Below are positions 37,969-46,324 of a stretch of 64,000 nucleotides of DNA, piece after piece. A program made the translations under genes and the position numbers. A model generated the notes under the pieces. It was not told the DNA's origin, searched no databases, and saw only the letters and a list, made by a program, of their open reading frames with translations. Positions within the stretch are counted from its first letter, which is position 1, and each line of letters starts with the position of its first letter. This stretch comes from Paraferrimonas sedimenticola. GTDB taxonomy: Bacteria > Pseudomonadota > Gammaproteobacteria > Enterobacterales > Shewanellaceae. Where the stretch lies: contig NZ_NRIR01000001.1 in the NCBI RefSeq assembly GCF_002282855.1, positions 372,001 through 436,000 of the forward strand. The letters run 5' to 3'.

Positions 37969-38742
37969 CTAGCCAAGCAGTCCGCGCACCACGCCACGCT
38001 CGGCCATTTGCGCCAATAACTGATTTAAACCATTCACTAGCACCGACTCCTCATAAGTCGGGAATTGCTCCACCACCCAGGCTTGTAGTTCGCTTAGACT
38101 CATTCCAGGTTGGCTTTGCAGCAAACTCAGCAACTGCGCACTAAACCCATCGAGTTGAATGAAGTTTACATCGTCGTCTTCATCGCGATACAAGGCTAAA
38201 AATACTGGGTGCTCTAGCGGCTCATCAGGTAGCTGGTCGACACTGATGTGCTGCACCGGCCACTGATACTGAGCAATCGCCACCGCCTGATGGACACACA
38301 ATTTGGCCTTATCCAATGCATCGGAGCTCAAGCGTTGCGACTCGACCCCAAGGCTTGAAGAGACCTTCAATTCCAGCCACTCGTAGTGAGCGAGCTCCAA
38401 CGCAAAGCCAAATTTTTGCGGTAACACCTGCGGGTTAGCCGATAAGTACTCGATAAACTCCTGAGAGATATCGATAAACAGCGGCGACTGACAATTGTGC
38501 TCGGCGAAGAACTTGCGCTGCAGCGCGAGCCAACCATCATCGCTAAACAAGCTTTTCAGCACCGGAAAGGCGGCATCCACAAACCCCGACACATTATTGA
38601 AAAACAACTCTTGATAAACCTTCATGCGCCGCGCGCTCACCCCTTCGGGCAATGGCGCGCCATCGGGATCGCGAATACTGTCCATAAAGGCCTGCTGAAC
38701 CATTTTAAAGTCGACGCTGACGTCCTTGCTTGAATCCTGCAT
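37969..38742 (-). CDS. hvfC: HvfC/BufC-type RiPP maturation partner (DUF2063)
   Basis: The partner protein needed with the MNIO enzyme to modify HvfA/bufferin peptides. The 257 residues have the DUF2063 N-terminal region (QQAFMDSIRD, the VYQELFFNNVSGFVDAAFP segment) with helical repeats, and a C-terminal winged-helix-like part (SLSELQAWVVEQFP). It begins 10 nt after the hvfB stop with a perfect AAGGAGG, so translation is coupled. It presents the precursor to HvfB in the known systems; that role here is by family. Confidence 0.88.
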   Translation of the reverse strand: MQDSSKDVSVDFKMVQQAFMDSIRDPDGAPLPEGVSARRMKVYQELFFNNVSGFVDAAFPVLKSLFSDDGWLALQRKFFAEHNCQSPLFIDISQEFIEYLSANPQVLPQKFGFALELAHYEWLELKVSSSLGVESQRLSSDALDKAKLCVHQAVAIAQYQWPVQHISVDQLPDEPLEHPVFLALYRDEDDDVNFIQLDGFSAQLLSLLQSQPGMSLSELQAWVVEQFPTYEESVLVNGLNQLLAQMAERGVVRGLLG

Positions 38743-38751
38743 ATCGCCTCC

Positions 38752-39594
38752 TTACGCGGTCAGCACGGCCGGCGCTGCGGCATTTTGCAATTGATGAATG
38801 CGCTGCAGCTCGGGTAACAGCTCTGAGGTTGGTGGAATATTAAAGTCGCGCTCGAGCAAGGTCGGATGCACGCCGTGAATGGCGTAGGCTTTTTCCAGCA
38901 ACTCCCAAACCGGGTCGCACACCGCCGCGCCATGGGTGTCGACTAGCAGGTCTTCCGCCTCTACATAGTGTCCGGCCATGTGCATGTAGCGAATGCGTTC
39001 AGTCGGCAGCCCGGCCAAAAAGGTTTCGGCGTCGTAGCCGTGGTTTACCGAATTCACATAGATGTTGTTCACATCAAGCAGCAACTGACAGTTTGACTCG
39101 GACAGCACCGCTTGAGTAAAGCTAAGCTCGTCCATTTGCTGGCCAGGTGCGGCGTAGTAGCTGACGTTTTCTAAGATCAACGGACGCTCGAGTATGTCCT
39201 GGACTTGTTTGACTCGAGACACCACATGCGCCACCGCCTCTTCGGTAAAAGGAATCGGCATCAAGTCGTACATGTGGCCCTCGCCAGAGCAGTAGCTTAA
39301 GTGCTCCGAGTACCACTCAATATTGTGCAGGTCCATAAAGGCTTTAACCTGGCGAACAAACTCCACGTCCAGCTCAGCGGGAGAACCAATGGATAACGAT
39401 AAACCATGCAGCACAAAGCGATGGCGCTCGGTGAGCTGGCGAAATTGCTTTTGCAGACGGCCGCCTAAGGCCATCCAGTTTTCCGGAGCGACTTCTAGAA
39501 AGTCGATGTCTTGCGGTAACTGCTGGCAAAACTCATCGAGCATCTCTCGGCGTAGACCGAGTCCGGTCAGCGGTCCTTCAAACTGTGTTGGCAT
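38752..39594 (-). CDS. hvfB: HvfB/BufB-type multinuclear iron oxygenase (MNIO, DUF692)
   Basis: Iron enzyme of the DUF692 family that installs oxazolone and thioamide groups on cysteine-containing peptides. The 280-residue TIM-barrel protein shows the expected metal ligands: EVAPENWM, HGLSLSIGSP, EHLSYC, LILENVSYY, LLLDVNNIYVN and YMHMAGH. The frame is open 9 codons upstream, but AAGGAG seven bases before the ATG at 39594 settles the start. It follows hvfA after a 274-nt gap holding a hairpin, so the enzyme is probably made in smaller amounts than the peptide. Confidence 0.92.
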   Translation of the reverse strand: MPTQFEGPLTGLGLRREMLDEFCQQLPQDIDFLEVAPENWMALGGRLQKQFRQLTERHRFVLHGLSLSIGSPAELDVEFVRQVKAFMDLHNIEWYSEHLSYCSGEGHMYDLMPIPFTEEAVAHVVSRVKQVQDILERPLILENVSYYAAPGQQMDELSFTQAVLSESNCQLLLDVNNIYVNSVNHGYDAETFLAGLPTERIRYMHMAGHYVEAEDLLVDTHGAAVCDPVWELLEKAYAIHGVHPTLLERDFNIPPTSELLPELQRIHQLQNAAAPAVLTA

Positions 39595-39817
39595 AACAAC
39601 TCCTTGCGGCCATCCTATCAATTGTGGATGTGTTATTTAGATTAAATCAAAACCCTGGTTTTCTACTAGCCGAGTTTCGTACTGCTCTGATTTGATGAAG
39701 CTTTTGTTCATAAAAGCCTTAGCTTATTACTGCTTTGGTTTGAAACCACTGGGCTGCAATACTCATTCGACTCAATACCAGAGCTCAAAGCTCAACTATT
39801 GAGTGCCCCTTAACAAT

Positions 39818-39841
39818 ACAGCCGACCCAAAGGCCGGCTGT
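39818..39841 (-). terminator. Hairpin between hvfA and hvfB (attenuator candidate)
   Basis: Perfect 7-bp stem ACAGCCG/CGGCTGT (39818-39824 with 39835-39841), 28 nt past the hvfA stop on the minus strand. The following sequence ATTGTTAAGG has few T, so it may be a partial terminator or an mRNA-stabilising end. Confidence 0.55.
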
Positions 39842-39868
39842 CGTGTCTCTGGCTAGAGGTTGGCTAGC

Positions 39869-40276
39869 TTATGCAGCACCGCCACATTTGCCTTCACCAC
39901 ACTTGGCTTCTTTCGACTTGCTGTCGCCGCCGCACTTACCTTCGCCACACTTACCTTCTTTGGCTTTTTCACCGTGGGCTTTGGCTTTGTCGCCACCGCA
40001 CTTACCTTCGCCGCATTTGCCCTCGCCACACTTACCTTCTTTGGCTTTGTCACCGTGGGCTTTAGCTTTATCGCCACCGCACTTACCTTCACCGCATTTG
40101 CCTTCGCCGCACTTACCTTCTTTGCCTTTCTCACCATGGCCGCCCATGATTTGATAGCCCTGCTCCATAGACTGGAAACCGAAAGGTGCTGCTTGTGCGT
40201 CCATTGGCGCGATTGACGCGCCCAATACTACTGCACCCAGCGCCGCTGCCACGGAAGTTTTCTTTACGTTGTTCAT
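39869..40276 (-). CDS. hvfA: HvfA/bufferin-type RiPP metallophore precursor with ten EGKCG-like repeats
   Basis: Secreted precursor peptide, 135 residues. A Sec signal peptide (MNNVKKTSVAAALGAVVLGASIAPMDAQA) is followed by APFGFQSMEQGYQIMGGHGEKG and then nine EGKCG motifs plus one EAKCG, arranged in blocks 3+3+2+2 separated by GDKAKAHG-type lysine-rich spacers. There are no other cysteines. In the Haemophilus HvfABC and related bufferin systems such cysteines are converted to oxazolone/thioamide groups that bind copper in the periplasm. Most characterised members have fewer repeats; this is a long version. It lies directly upstream of its MNIO enzyme and partner protein. Confidence 0.9.
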   Translation of the reverse strand: MNNVKKTSVAAALGAVVLGASIAPMDAQAAPFGFQSMEQGYQIMGGHGEKGKEGKCGEGKCGEGKCGGDKAKAHGDKAKEGKCGEGKCGEGKCGGDKAKAHGEKAKEGKCGEGKCGGDSKSKEAKCGEGKCGGAA

Positions 40277-40495
40277 AATCTGTACCCTTTTTAAGTTGCT
40301 AACCTTGCTTAGGCAACCAGCGCTGATGCTGGCTTGGTTAATAAGACCCGAGCCATGTCGGTTCTATTACATCCTAGCAACAATTTTTCTTAATTGAGCA
40401 AAAAACACACAAGTTGCAACAATTTCCACTCGCATTTAGGCTTAAACGCGCTAGACTGCCGCCAATTTTAAGCAAAACCTACGCCTGACGAGCCT

Positions 40496-41431
40496 ATGCG
40501 ACTGATACTCGCCCCGATGCAAGGGGTACTCGACCACCTAATGCGCGAACTTTTAACCCAGATTAATCCTTATGATCTGTGCGTTACCGAGTTCGTGCGA
40601 GTATCTGATGGGCTGCTACCAGAGCGCAGTTTCTTCAAACTTTGCCCAGAGCTTAAGAATGGTTGTGTCACCTCTAGTGGCACCACAGTGCGAGTTCAGC
40701 TGCTAGGCCAAGATCCAGCCAAAATGGCCGCCAACGCCAAGCGCGCTATCGAGCTTGGCTCGCCGGGCGTGGACCTTAACTTTGGTTGTCCGGCCAAACT
40801 GGTCAATCGCTCCAAAGGTGGAGCTGTGTTGCTCAAAGAGCCGCATAGCGTGTTTGAGGTGGTGGATGCGGTGCGCCAAGCCGTGCCAAGCGATTTACCT
40901 GTCACCGCCAAAATGCGTTTGGGTTGGGATTCCACCCAACAAGCGGTCGATATCGCCGGGCTTATTCAACAAGCCGGCGCGAGCGAGCTGGCGGTGCACG
41001 GGCGCACCAAGGAAGACGGTTATCGCAAAGGCACGGTGGACTGGCAGCGCATTGGCGATATTAACCGCGCGCTGGATATCAACGTGGTGGCCAATGGCGA
41101 TATTGTCGATTGGGCCTCGGCACAAGCTTGTCTTGAGGCCACCGGTTGCAGCGATTTAATGGTGGGACGCGGGGCGCTTAACCGCCCTAACCTTGGAGCC
41201 ATGGTCAAACAGCAAACCCCCTCGCTGGCCTGGGAAGAAGTGGTTGAGCTATTGCAACGCTACAGTCATTTAGAAATGGAAGGCGACAAGGGCCTGTATT
41301 TTGCCAACCGAGTCAAGCAGTGGTTTACCTATTTGGTCAAAAGCTACCCGGAAGCGCGCGACATGTTCGACCAAATCAAGCCGTTAAAGGCGCCCGAGGC
41401 AATTCGGCCGTTATTGTCGGTGGCGGCCTAG
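40496..41431 (+). CDS. dusC: tRNA-dihydrouridine(16) synthase DusC
   Basis: FMN enzyme that reduces U16 of tRNA. The 311 residues have the Dus barrel: MRLILAPMQGVLDHLMREL at the N terminus, the GVDLNFGCPAKLVNRSKGGAVLL active-site segment with catalytic Cys near residue 98, and the VHGRTKEDGY loop; the C-terminal helical tRNA-binding domain follows. The DusC rather than DusA/B type is indicated by APMQGVLD and overall length. It is divergent from hvfA and convergent with proA. Confidence 0.92.
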   Translation: MRLILAPMQGVLDHLMRELLTQINPYDLCVTEFVRVSDGLLPERSFFKLCPELKNGCVTSSGTTVRVQLLGQDPAKMAANAKRAIELGSPGVDLNFGCPAKLVNRSKGGAVLLKEPHSVFEVVDAVRQAVPSDLPVTAKMRLGWDSTQQAVDIAGLIQQAGASELAVHGRTKEDGYRKGTVDWQRIGDINRALDINVVANGDIVDWASAQACLEATGCSDLMVGRGALNRPNLGAMVKQQTPSLAWEEVVELLQRYSHLEMEGDKGLYFANRVKQWFTYLVKSYPEARDMFDQIKPLKAPEAIRPLLSVAA

Positions 41432-41571
41432 CTCGCTGGCATCAAAGCCCTGAGCTTGCCACCATCAACAAAGCCGCAACTGACATAGCCCAACAAATTG
41501 GTGCGGCTCTTCCAGTAAGTCTTCAGTGCTTTCGCTCTTCAGTGCTTCAGTGCTTCAAGTCGCTCTGCCAA

Positions 41572-42825
41572 TTAGCTTCGAGCCAAATAATCGCCGTAGC
41601 CAATCCACTTGTAACTGGTTAGTGCTTCCAGCCCCATAGGACCGCGGGCATGCAGCTTTTGAGTGCTCACTGCCACCTCGGCACCTAAGCCAAACTCGGC
41701 CCCATCGGTAAAACGAGTACTGGCGTTAACGTACACTGCTGCCGATTGCACTTGGTCGACAAACTGCTGACTGGCGGCCAAATCATCAGTAATGATCGCC
41801 TCGCTGTGCCCAGATGAGTGCGCATCAATGTGCTCAATCGCGGCATCTATGCTGGCCACCAGCTTAACTCCAAGGGTTAAGCCCAACCATTCGGTATCCC
41901 AATCGCCATCAATGGCGGTCGCGATATCCAGTTGTGGCCAACGCGCCACCGCCAAAGGACAGCCCTTTAGACTAACCCCTTGCCCATGGACGGCCTTTAG
42001 CAAGTCGAGCATGGCATCAGTATCACAATCTTGATGCACCAACAGCGTATCTAGCGCGTTGCAAACCGTTGGTCGCTGCACTTTGGCATTAATCACCAGC
42101 TCGGTCGCTTTAGTCAGATCCGCACGCTTGTCGAGCAGCATATGGCAAATACCAATGCCGCCAGTGATCACAGGCACGCTAGCCTGCTCGCGACACACTG
42201 CCTGAAGCTTTGGCCCACCACGAGGAATGATCATATCCACATACTCATCCATGGTTAGCAGTTGGCCGACTAAGGCCCGATCCGGGTCTTGAATCAACTG
42301 AATGGTGTTCGAGTCCAGCTGGCACTCACTCAAAGCGGCTTGAATCGCCTTTAGCAAGGCCTGGTTAGTATTCAGGGTCTCGCGACCGCCACGCAATATC
42401 GCCGCATTGCCGGTTTTTAGCGCCAACACGCTAATATCCACCGTTACGTTTGGTCGCGCTTCGTAGATAACCCCTAGCACACCCAGTGGAATACGTCGCT
42501 TGAGCAGGCGAAGGCCATTGTCTAAGCGCTGGCTATCAAGTTCAACGCCAACCGGGTCTGGCAGGCTAATCACCTGCTGAATATCAGAGATAATGCCTTG
42601 CAGGCGCTGGCTATCGAGCAGCAAACGATCAAGCATGGCATCGGCTAAGCCTTTTTGCTTGGCTGCTTGCATGTCCACTTGATTGGCCGCCAGAATCTCT
42701 GGTGCCTGCGCGTCAAGCTGTTCGGCTATCGCTTGCAACAAGCGATTCTTGGCCGGCGCGCTTAGGTTGGCCAGCTCGCGACAGGCCTTGCGAGCCGCTT
42801 GGCCCATGCCGATTAAATCTGTCAT
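41572..42825 (-). CDS. proA: Gamma-glutamyl phosphate reductase
   Basis: Second enzyme of proline synthesis. The 417 residues match E. coli ProA. The family pattern is clear: IYEARPNVTVDISVLALKTGNAAILRGG, the nucleotide site and the catalytic cysteine in NAKVQRPTVCNALDTLLVH, and RFTDGAEFGLGAEVAVSTQ near the C terminus. The start overlaps the proB stop by four bases (ATGA), so translation is coupled. Confidence 0.97.
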   Translation of the reverse strand: MTDLIGMGQAARKACRELANLSAPAKNRLLQAIAEQLDAQAPEILAANQVDMQAAKQKGLADAMLDRLLLDSQRLQGIISDIQQVISLPDPVGVELDSQRLDNGLRLLKRRIPLGVLGVIYEARPNVTVDISVLALKTGNAAILRGGRETLNTNQALLKAIQAALSECQLDSNTIQLIQDPDRALVGQLLTMDEYVDMIIPRGGPKLQAVCREQASVPVITGGIGICHMLLDKRADLTKATELVINAKVQRPTVCNALDTLLVHQDCDTDAMLDLLKAVHGQGVSLKGCPLAVARWPQLDIATAIDGDWDTEWLGLTLGVKLVASIDAAIEHIDAHSSGHSEAIITDDLAASQQFVDQVQSAAVYVNASTRFTDGAEFGLGAEVAVSTQKLHARGPMGLEALTSYKWIGYGDYLARS

Positions 42826-43958
42826 TTTTGCTCTCCTGCTAAGCTCACCGGCTGCAACACCAAGTCATTTCTGTGGACCACTACTTTGCCGTAGTCATAG
42901 CCCAAGCGCTCGCCGATGGCTTGCGAGTGTTGGCCGCGGATCCGCGTGATATCGTTGGCGTTGTAGCGGCTTAGCCCTTGAGCGAGTAGCTCACCAGTTT
43001 CACTGTGCAAAGCCACTAAAGCACCGCGCTCAAACTCGCCCTGGCAATCGATAATGCCTTTGGCCAACAAGCTGCGGCCTTGACTGCTAATCGCATTGAC
43101 CGCACCGCTGTCTAAAATCAGTTTGCCTCTGGCTTTAGGGCCCGCCAGTAGCCATTGCTTGCGGCTTTCTAAGCGATTGGCATGAGCGCTGACTCGAGTG
43201 CCCACCGAGCGTTTGGCAAACGCATCCAGCAACACATTATCGCGACCACCCGCAGCAATGATCACCTCAATGCCAGCCCGTTGCGCCAGCTGCGCCGCTT
43301 GCAGTTTGGTGGCCATGCCGCCGGTGCCCAAATGAGTGCCGCTGCCTCCGGCCAAAGCTAACACCTGGGGAGTGATTGCATCGACCCGTTCAATCAATTG
43401 CGCCTGAGGGTTGCTTCTCGGATCAGCATCAAACAGCCCGTCTTGGTCGGTGAGCAACACCAGTAAATCCGCTTGCCCCAGCAACGCGGCTCGAGCCGAC
43501 AAATTATCGTTATCGCCGACTTTAATTTCTGTGGTCGCCACCGCGTCATTCTCGTTGACCACAGGAATAATGCCGTGGCTGAGTAATGCGTTTAGAGTGT
43601 CTTGGGCGTTGAGATAGCGCTCGCGATCGCGCAGATCGGCGCCGGTGAGCAGCAATTGCCCCACGTGCAAGCCGTAGATTTGAAAAAGGTTTTCCCAACG
43701 CTGGATCAACTGAGTTTGACCAACCGCCGCCAACAGCTGCTTGTCGGCCATGCTGTCGCTCAGGGCCGGGAAGCCTAAATGCTCACGCCCAGCCGCCATC
43801 GCGCCCGAAGTACACAGGATGACTTCGGTACCGGCTTGACGCAACACGGCCATTTGTCGCACCAATTCGACCATGCGCGCCGAGTTGAGTCGATCGCTGC
43901 CGCCGGTTAGTACGCTAGTGCCTAGCTTTACAACGATGCGCTGATAGTTTGTGCTCAC
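42822..43958 (-). CDS. proB: Glutamate 5-kinase
   Basis: First, feedback-controlled enzyme of proline synthesis. The 378 residues start IVVKLGTSVLTGG after a GTG start preceded by AAGGG. The kinase domain (1-260) has the LCTSGAMAAGREHLG and VPVVNENDAV-type motif (IIPVVNENDAVAT), followed by the C-terminal PUA domain (about 285-375) found in the long form. Operon proB-proA on the minus strand. Confidence 0.97.
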   Translation of the reverse strand: MSTNYQRIVVKLGTSVLTGGSDRLNSARMVELVRQMAVLRQAGTEVILCTSGAMAAGREHLGFPALSDSMADKQLLAAVGQTQLIQRWENLFQIYGLHVGQLLLTGADLRDRERYLNAQDTLNALLSHGIIPVVNENDAVATTEIKVGDNDNLSARAALLGQADLLVLLTDQDGLFDADPRSNPQAQLIERVDAITPQVLALAGGSGTHLGTGGMATKLQAAQLAQRAGIEVIIAAGGRDNVLLDAFAKRSVGTRVSAHANRLESRKQWLLAGPKARGKLILDSGAVNAISSQGRSLLAKGIIDCQGEFERGALVALHSETGELLAQGLSRYNANDITRIRGQHSQAIGERLGYDYGKVVVHRNDLVLQPVSLAGEQK

Positions 43959-44030
43959 TGTGAACCCTTACTAATTAAGAGATCTCCAGTCTAGACAAGC
44001 CAACAGCGCTTTTGAATTGAATTCTTTTGC

Positions 44031-46121
44031 TTATGCGAGTTTGCGACGCCAAGCGGCGATTAACAAACCAATAAGCGCGCCAAAGCCCCAACTGCCACCG
44101 CTGCTGCCGCCAGTTTCAGGAGTTTCGCCCACTAAAGTCATGCTACGCTCGACTCGCGCTCGATACTGGCCCCTAGGTTGTGGGTCAAAGCGATACTCAA
44201 ACACCACATCGGCGATGAGTTTGACGGTGTGAGTGCCTTCAACCCCTTCGGCCACTTCAAAGCGAAACGGCTGCTCAGCGCCGATGACTTGCTCACTGGC
44301 ATCTAACAGCAAACCGTTGCTCAACAGCGCGCTTGGCTCTGCCGCTGGCCACTGCTGAGTATCGCGGCTGAACTTCACATACTCGCTGGTATTGCCATTG
44401 GCATCAGTGGCCAGCATTTGCACCGAGAGCTCGATGCCGGCTTGTTTGTAGTTGTGCAGCTCTAGCGCCAAATCGTAGCTTTGCCCTGGTGACAGCTGAC
44501 TGACTTTCGGGTTAGCAGCGGCGCTGCCAGGTAAGTTGTCTGTGCTTGGGTACACCAGCAATTGCGATAAGCTCAGCAGAGGCACGGGCGCCTGTTGCAG
44601 TGCTTTTAAAAGGTCGAGCTTGGGGTAGCTCAGTTGAACCTCGCCATCACTTAGCGTGTGCGCATAAGTCATTGGTGAGCCCTCTAGCAAGCGCAAGGTC
44701 AACTCGCGATGACTCTCGCCCGGATTGTCCTGATTCATCACCGCCAAGGTGGCCGCCACAATTGGCGAGGCCATCGAGGTGCCATTCCAGCTGGCGTATT
44801 GATTGTTAGGCAGTGTGGAATAAATCCCCAATCCCGGCGCCATGATCTCATATTCAAGCTCATCGCCCGGCACACAGTCCCAGTTCGAAAAAGCCGCCAT
44901 TGCCGGACTGGCCTCATCGAGCTGGGGTTGACTGGCCATCACGCCAACCACGTATGGGTAAGCCGCCGGATAAAAGCGAGTCGTCGCTTGGGTTTGGCAA
45001 TCACTGCTATTTGGCTTGCCGCTATTGCCCGCCGAGGCCACTAGCAAGCTTCGCTTAAACGCCGAGCTAATGGCATCTTGTTCCAGTTGGCTTGGCACGC
45101 TGCCACCAAAGGACATGTTAATCACGTCAACGCCCATGGATACGGCATAATCCACCGCCTCAGCAATATCGTTGCTATACAGAAGCTTATCCGAGGTCGC
45201 TTTGATGGCCATAATGCGAATATCGGCAATGCCTGTGTCTTTTAGCTCGGCTAACATCTGCGCCAGAATGCCGGCCACATGGGTGCCGTGACCATCGGTG
45301 TCCATAGGCTCACCGTGATGCTCGCTGCCGCCAAAGCTGGCGCCGTGGATATCATCGATAATGCCGTTGCCGTCGTTATCGATGCCGTCGCCTTCAATTT
45401 CCGCGGGGTTACGCCACATGAAGGGTTGTAGGTCGGGGTGGGTGTAATCGATCCCTGAGTCGATGACCGCCACCACGATAGGCCTGGTGCCGTTGCTCTT
45501 GCTGGCCAGCCAGTCTCTTGCTCCCAATAAGTCGATGGCGGACCACTGCCAACCCGGCTCGGTGTGCGGTATTTCAGTTTGATTTTGAAAGCCGGTCAAA
45601 TAGCGAGGTTGCGGTGCTTCGACCACTAAGTCGGGTTGTTGTCGGCGTAGCTCGGCTAGCGCTTGTAGTTGAGCCTGACGTTCGATGGGATTTGAGCTGA
45701 GTTCGAGTCTTGACCAGGCTTGGCTCCAATGCGGCTCGGCACCATCGCCAGCACTCAGACTAGTGCTTTGCAGCTGAGTCACAGATGATTGGCGATAAGG
45801 CTTTAGCGCAAGCGTTCCATAACTCTGCGCTGCGGTATTTGAGTTCTCAGTTTGAACCCCAGCAACTTGCGAATGAGCGCGCGCTTGTTTAATCAGTAGT
45901 TGCTGCTGCGGACATACACCTTCGGGGCAGTCTAAGTATTGTTGCAGCATCTCGGCCGAAACTGATTCACTCGCGAGGGATTTGGCTGACACTGAGTCAG
46001 TAGGCGCTAATTCGGCAGAAAAAGGGCCAGAAATAGAAGCACCGCTAACACACAACAAAGCCAGCGCGGCGAATGGGACTCCCCGGCTGTACGGACGAAT
46101 TGACGAAGATTTGATTGGCAT
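44031..46121 (-). CDS. Secreted subtilisin-like serine protease with GlyGly-CTERM tail
   Basis: An S8 peptidase of 696 residues, exported and probably surface-attached or released after rhombosortase cleavage. Signal peptide MPIKSSSIRPYSRGVPFAALALLCVSGASISG; a prodomain-like region; then the catalytic triad: VAVIDSGIDYTHPDL (Asp), DTDGHGTHVAGI (His) and NGTSMASPIVAATLA (Ser), with the oxyanion Asn in ASAGNSG. A calcium-binding-like stretch IDNDGNGIIDD follows the Asp. The C terminus is TGGSSGGSWGFGALIGLL then basic residues, the GlyGly-CTERM sorting signal (small-residue run, hydrophobic helix, Arg cluster). The ATG at 46121 is preferred over 46184 because it gives the signal peptide. Confidence 0.93.
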   Translation of the reverse strand: MPIKSSSIRPYSRGVPFAALALLCVSGASISGPFSAELAPTDSVSAKSLASESVSAEMLQQYLDCPEGVCPQQQLLIKQARAHSQVAGVQTENSNTAAQSYGTLALKPYRQSSVTQLQSTSLSAGDGAEPHWSQAWSRLELSSNPIERQAQLQALAELRRQQPDLVVEAPQPRYLTGFQNQTEIPHTEPGWQWSAIDLLGARDWLASKSNGTRPIVVAVIDSGIDYTHPDLQPFMWRNPAEIEGDGIDNDGNGIIDDIHGASFGGSEHHGEPMDTDGHGTHVAGILAQMLAELKDTGIADIRIMAIKATSDKLLYSNDIAEAVDYAVSMGVDVINMSFGGSVPSQLEQDAISSAFKRSLLVASAGNSGKPNSSDCQTQATTRFYPAAYPYVVGVMASQPQLDEASPAMAAFSNWDCVPGDELEYEIMAPGLGIYSTLPNNQYASWNGTSMASPIVAATLAVMNQDNPGESHRELTLRLLEGSPMTYAHTLSDGEVQLSYPKLDLLKALQQAPVPLLSLSQLLVYPSTDNLPGSAAANPKVSQLSPGQSYDLALELHNYKQAGIELSVQMLATDANGNTSEYVKFSRDTQQWPAAEPSALLSNGLLLDASEQVIGAEQPFRFEVAEGVEGTHTVKLIADVVFEYRFDPQPRGQYRARVERSMTLVGETPETGGSSGGSWGFGALIGLLIAAWRRKLA

Positions 46122-46276
46122 ACTACCCAGCCTAACGGGCTTGCACCCGCAACATAATTCTTGTTGGAATATTTGTATGGCCATTTTTTAAACACTATGG
46201 CCTTTTGCACCAGTCTATCCTCAATCCAAACCGGATTCTGTGGCCATGGTGGCGTTTATTGCATTGGCTCAACACT

Positions 46277-46304
46277 AAAAAACGCGCTCAGTGAGCGCGC
46301 TTTT
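46277..46304 (-). terminator. Intrinsic terminator in the NCS2 permease to protease gap
   Basis: Stem GCGCTCA/TGAGCGC flanked by complementary AACGC/GCGTT-like bases, followed on the minus strand by T6. It ends transcription of the upstream permease gene. Confidence 0.9.
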
Positions 46305-46324
46305 GGGTCGAGTCTGCTTAGCGC

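Noticed and set aside
37714-38019. 101-codon plus-strand frame near rsgA
   Set aside because: It translates the 18-bp minisatellite and overlaps hvfC antisense.
39843-40216. Long plus-strand frames opposite hvfA
   Set aside because: They are mirror products of the repeated EGKCG codons; the minus-strand frame has the signal peptide and known neighbours.
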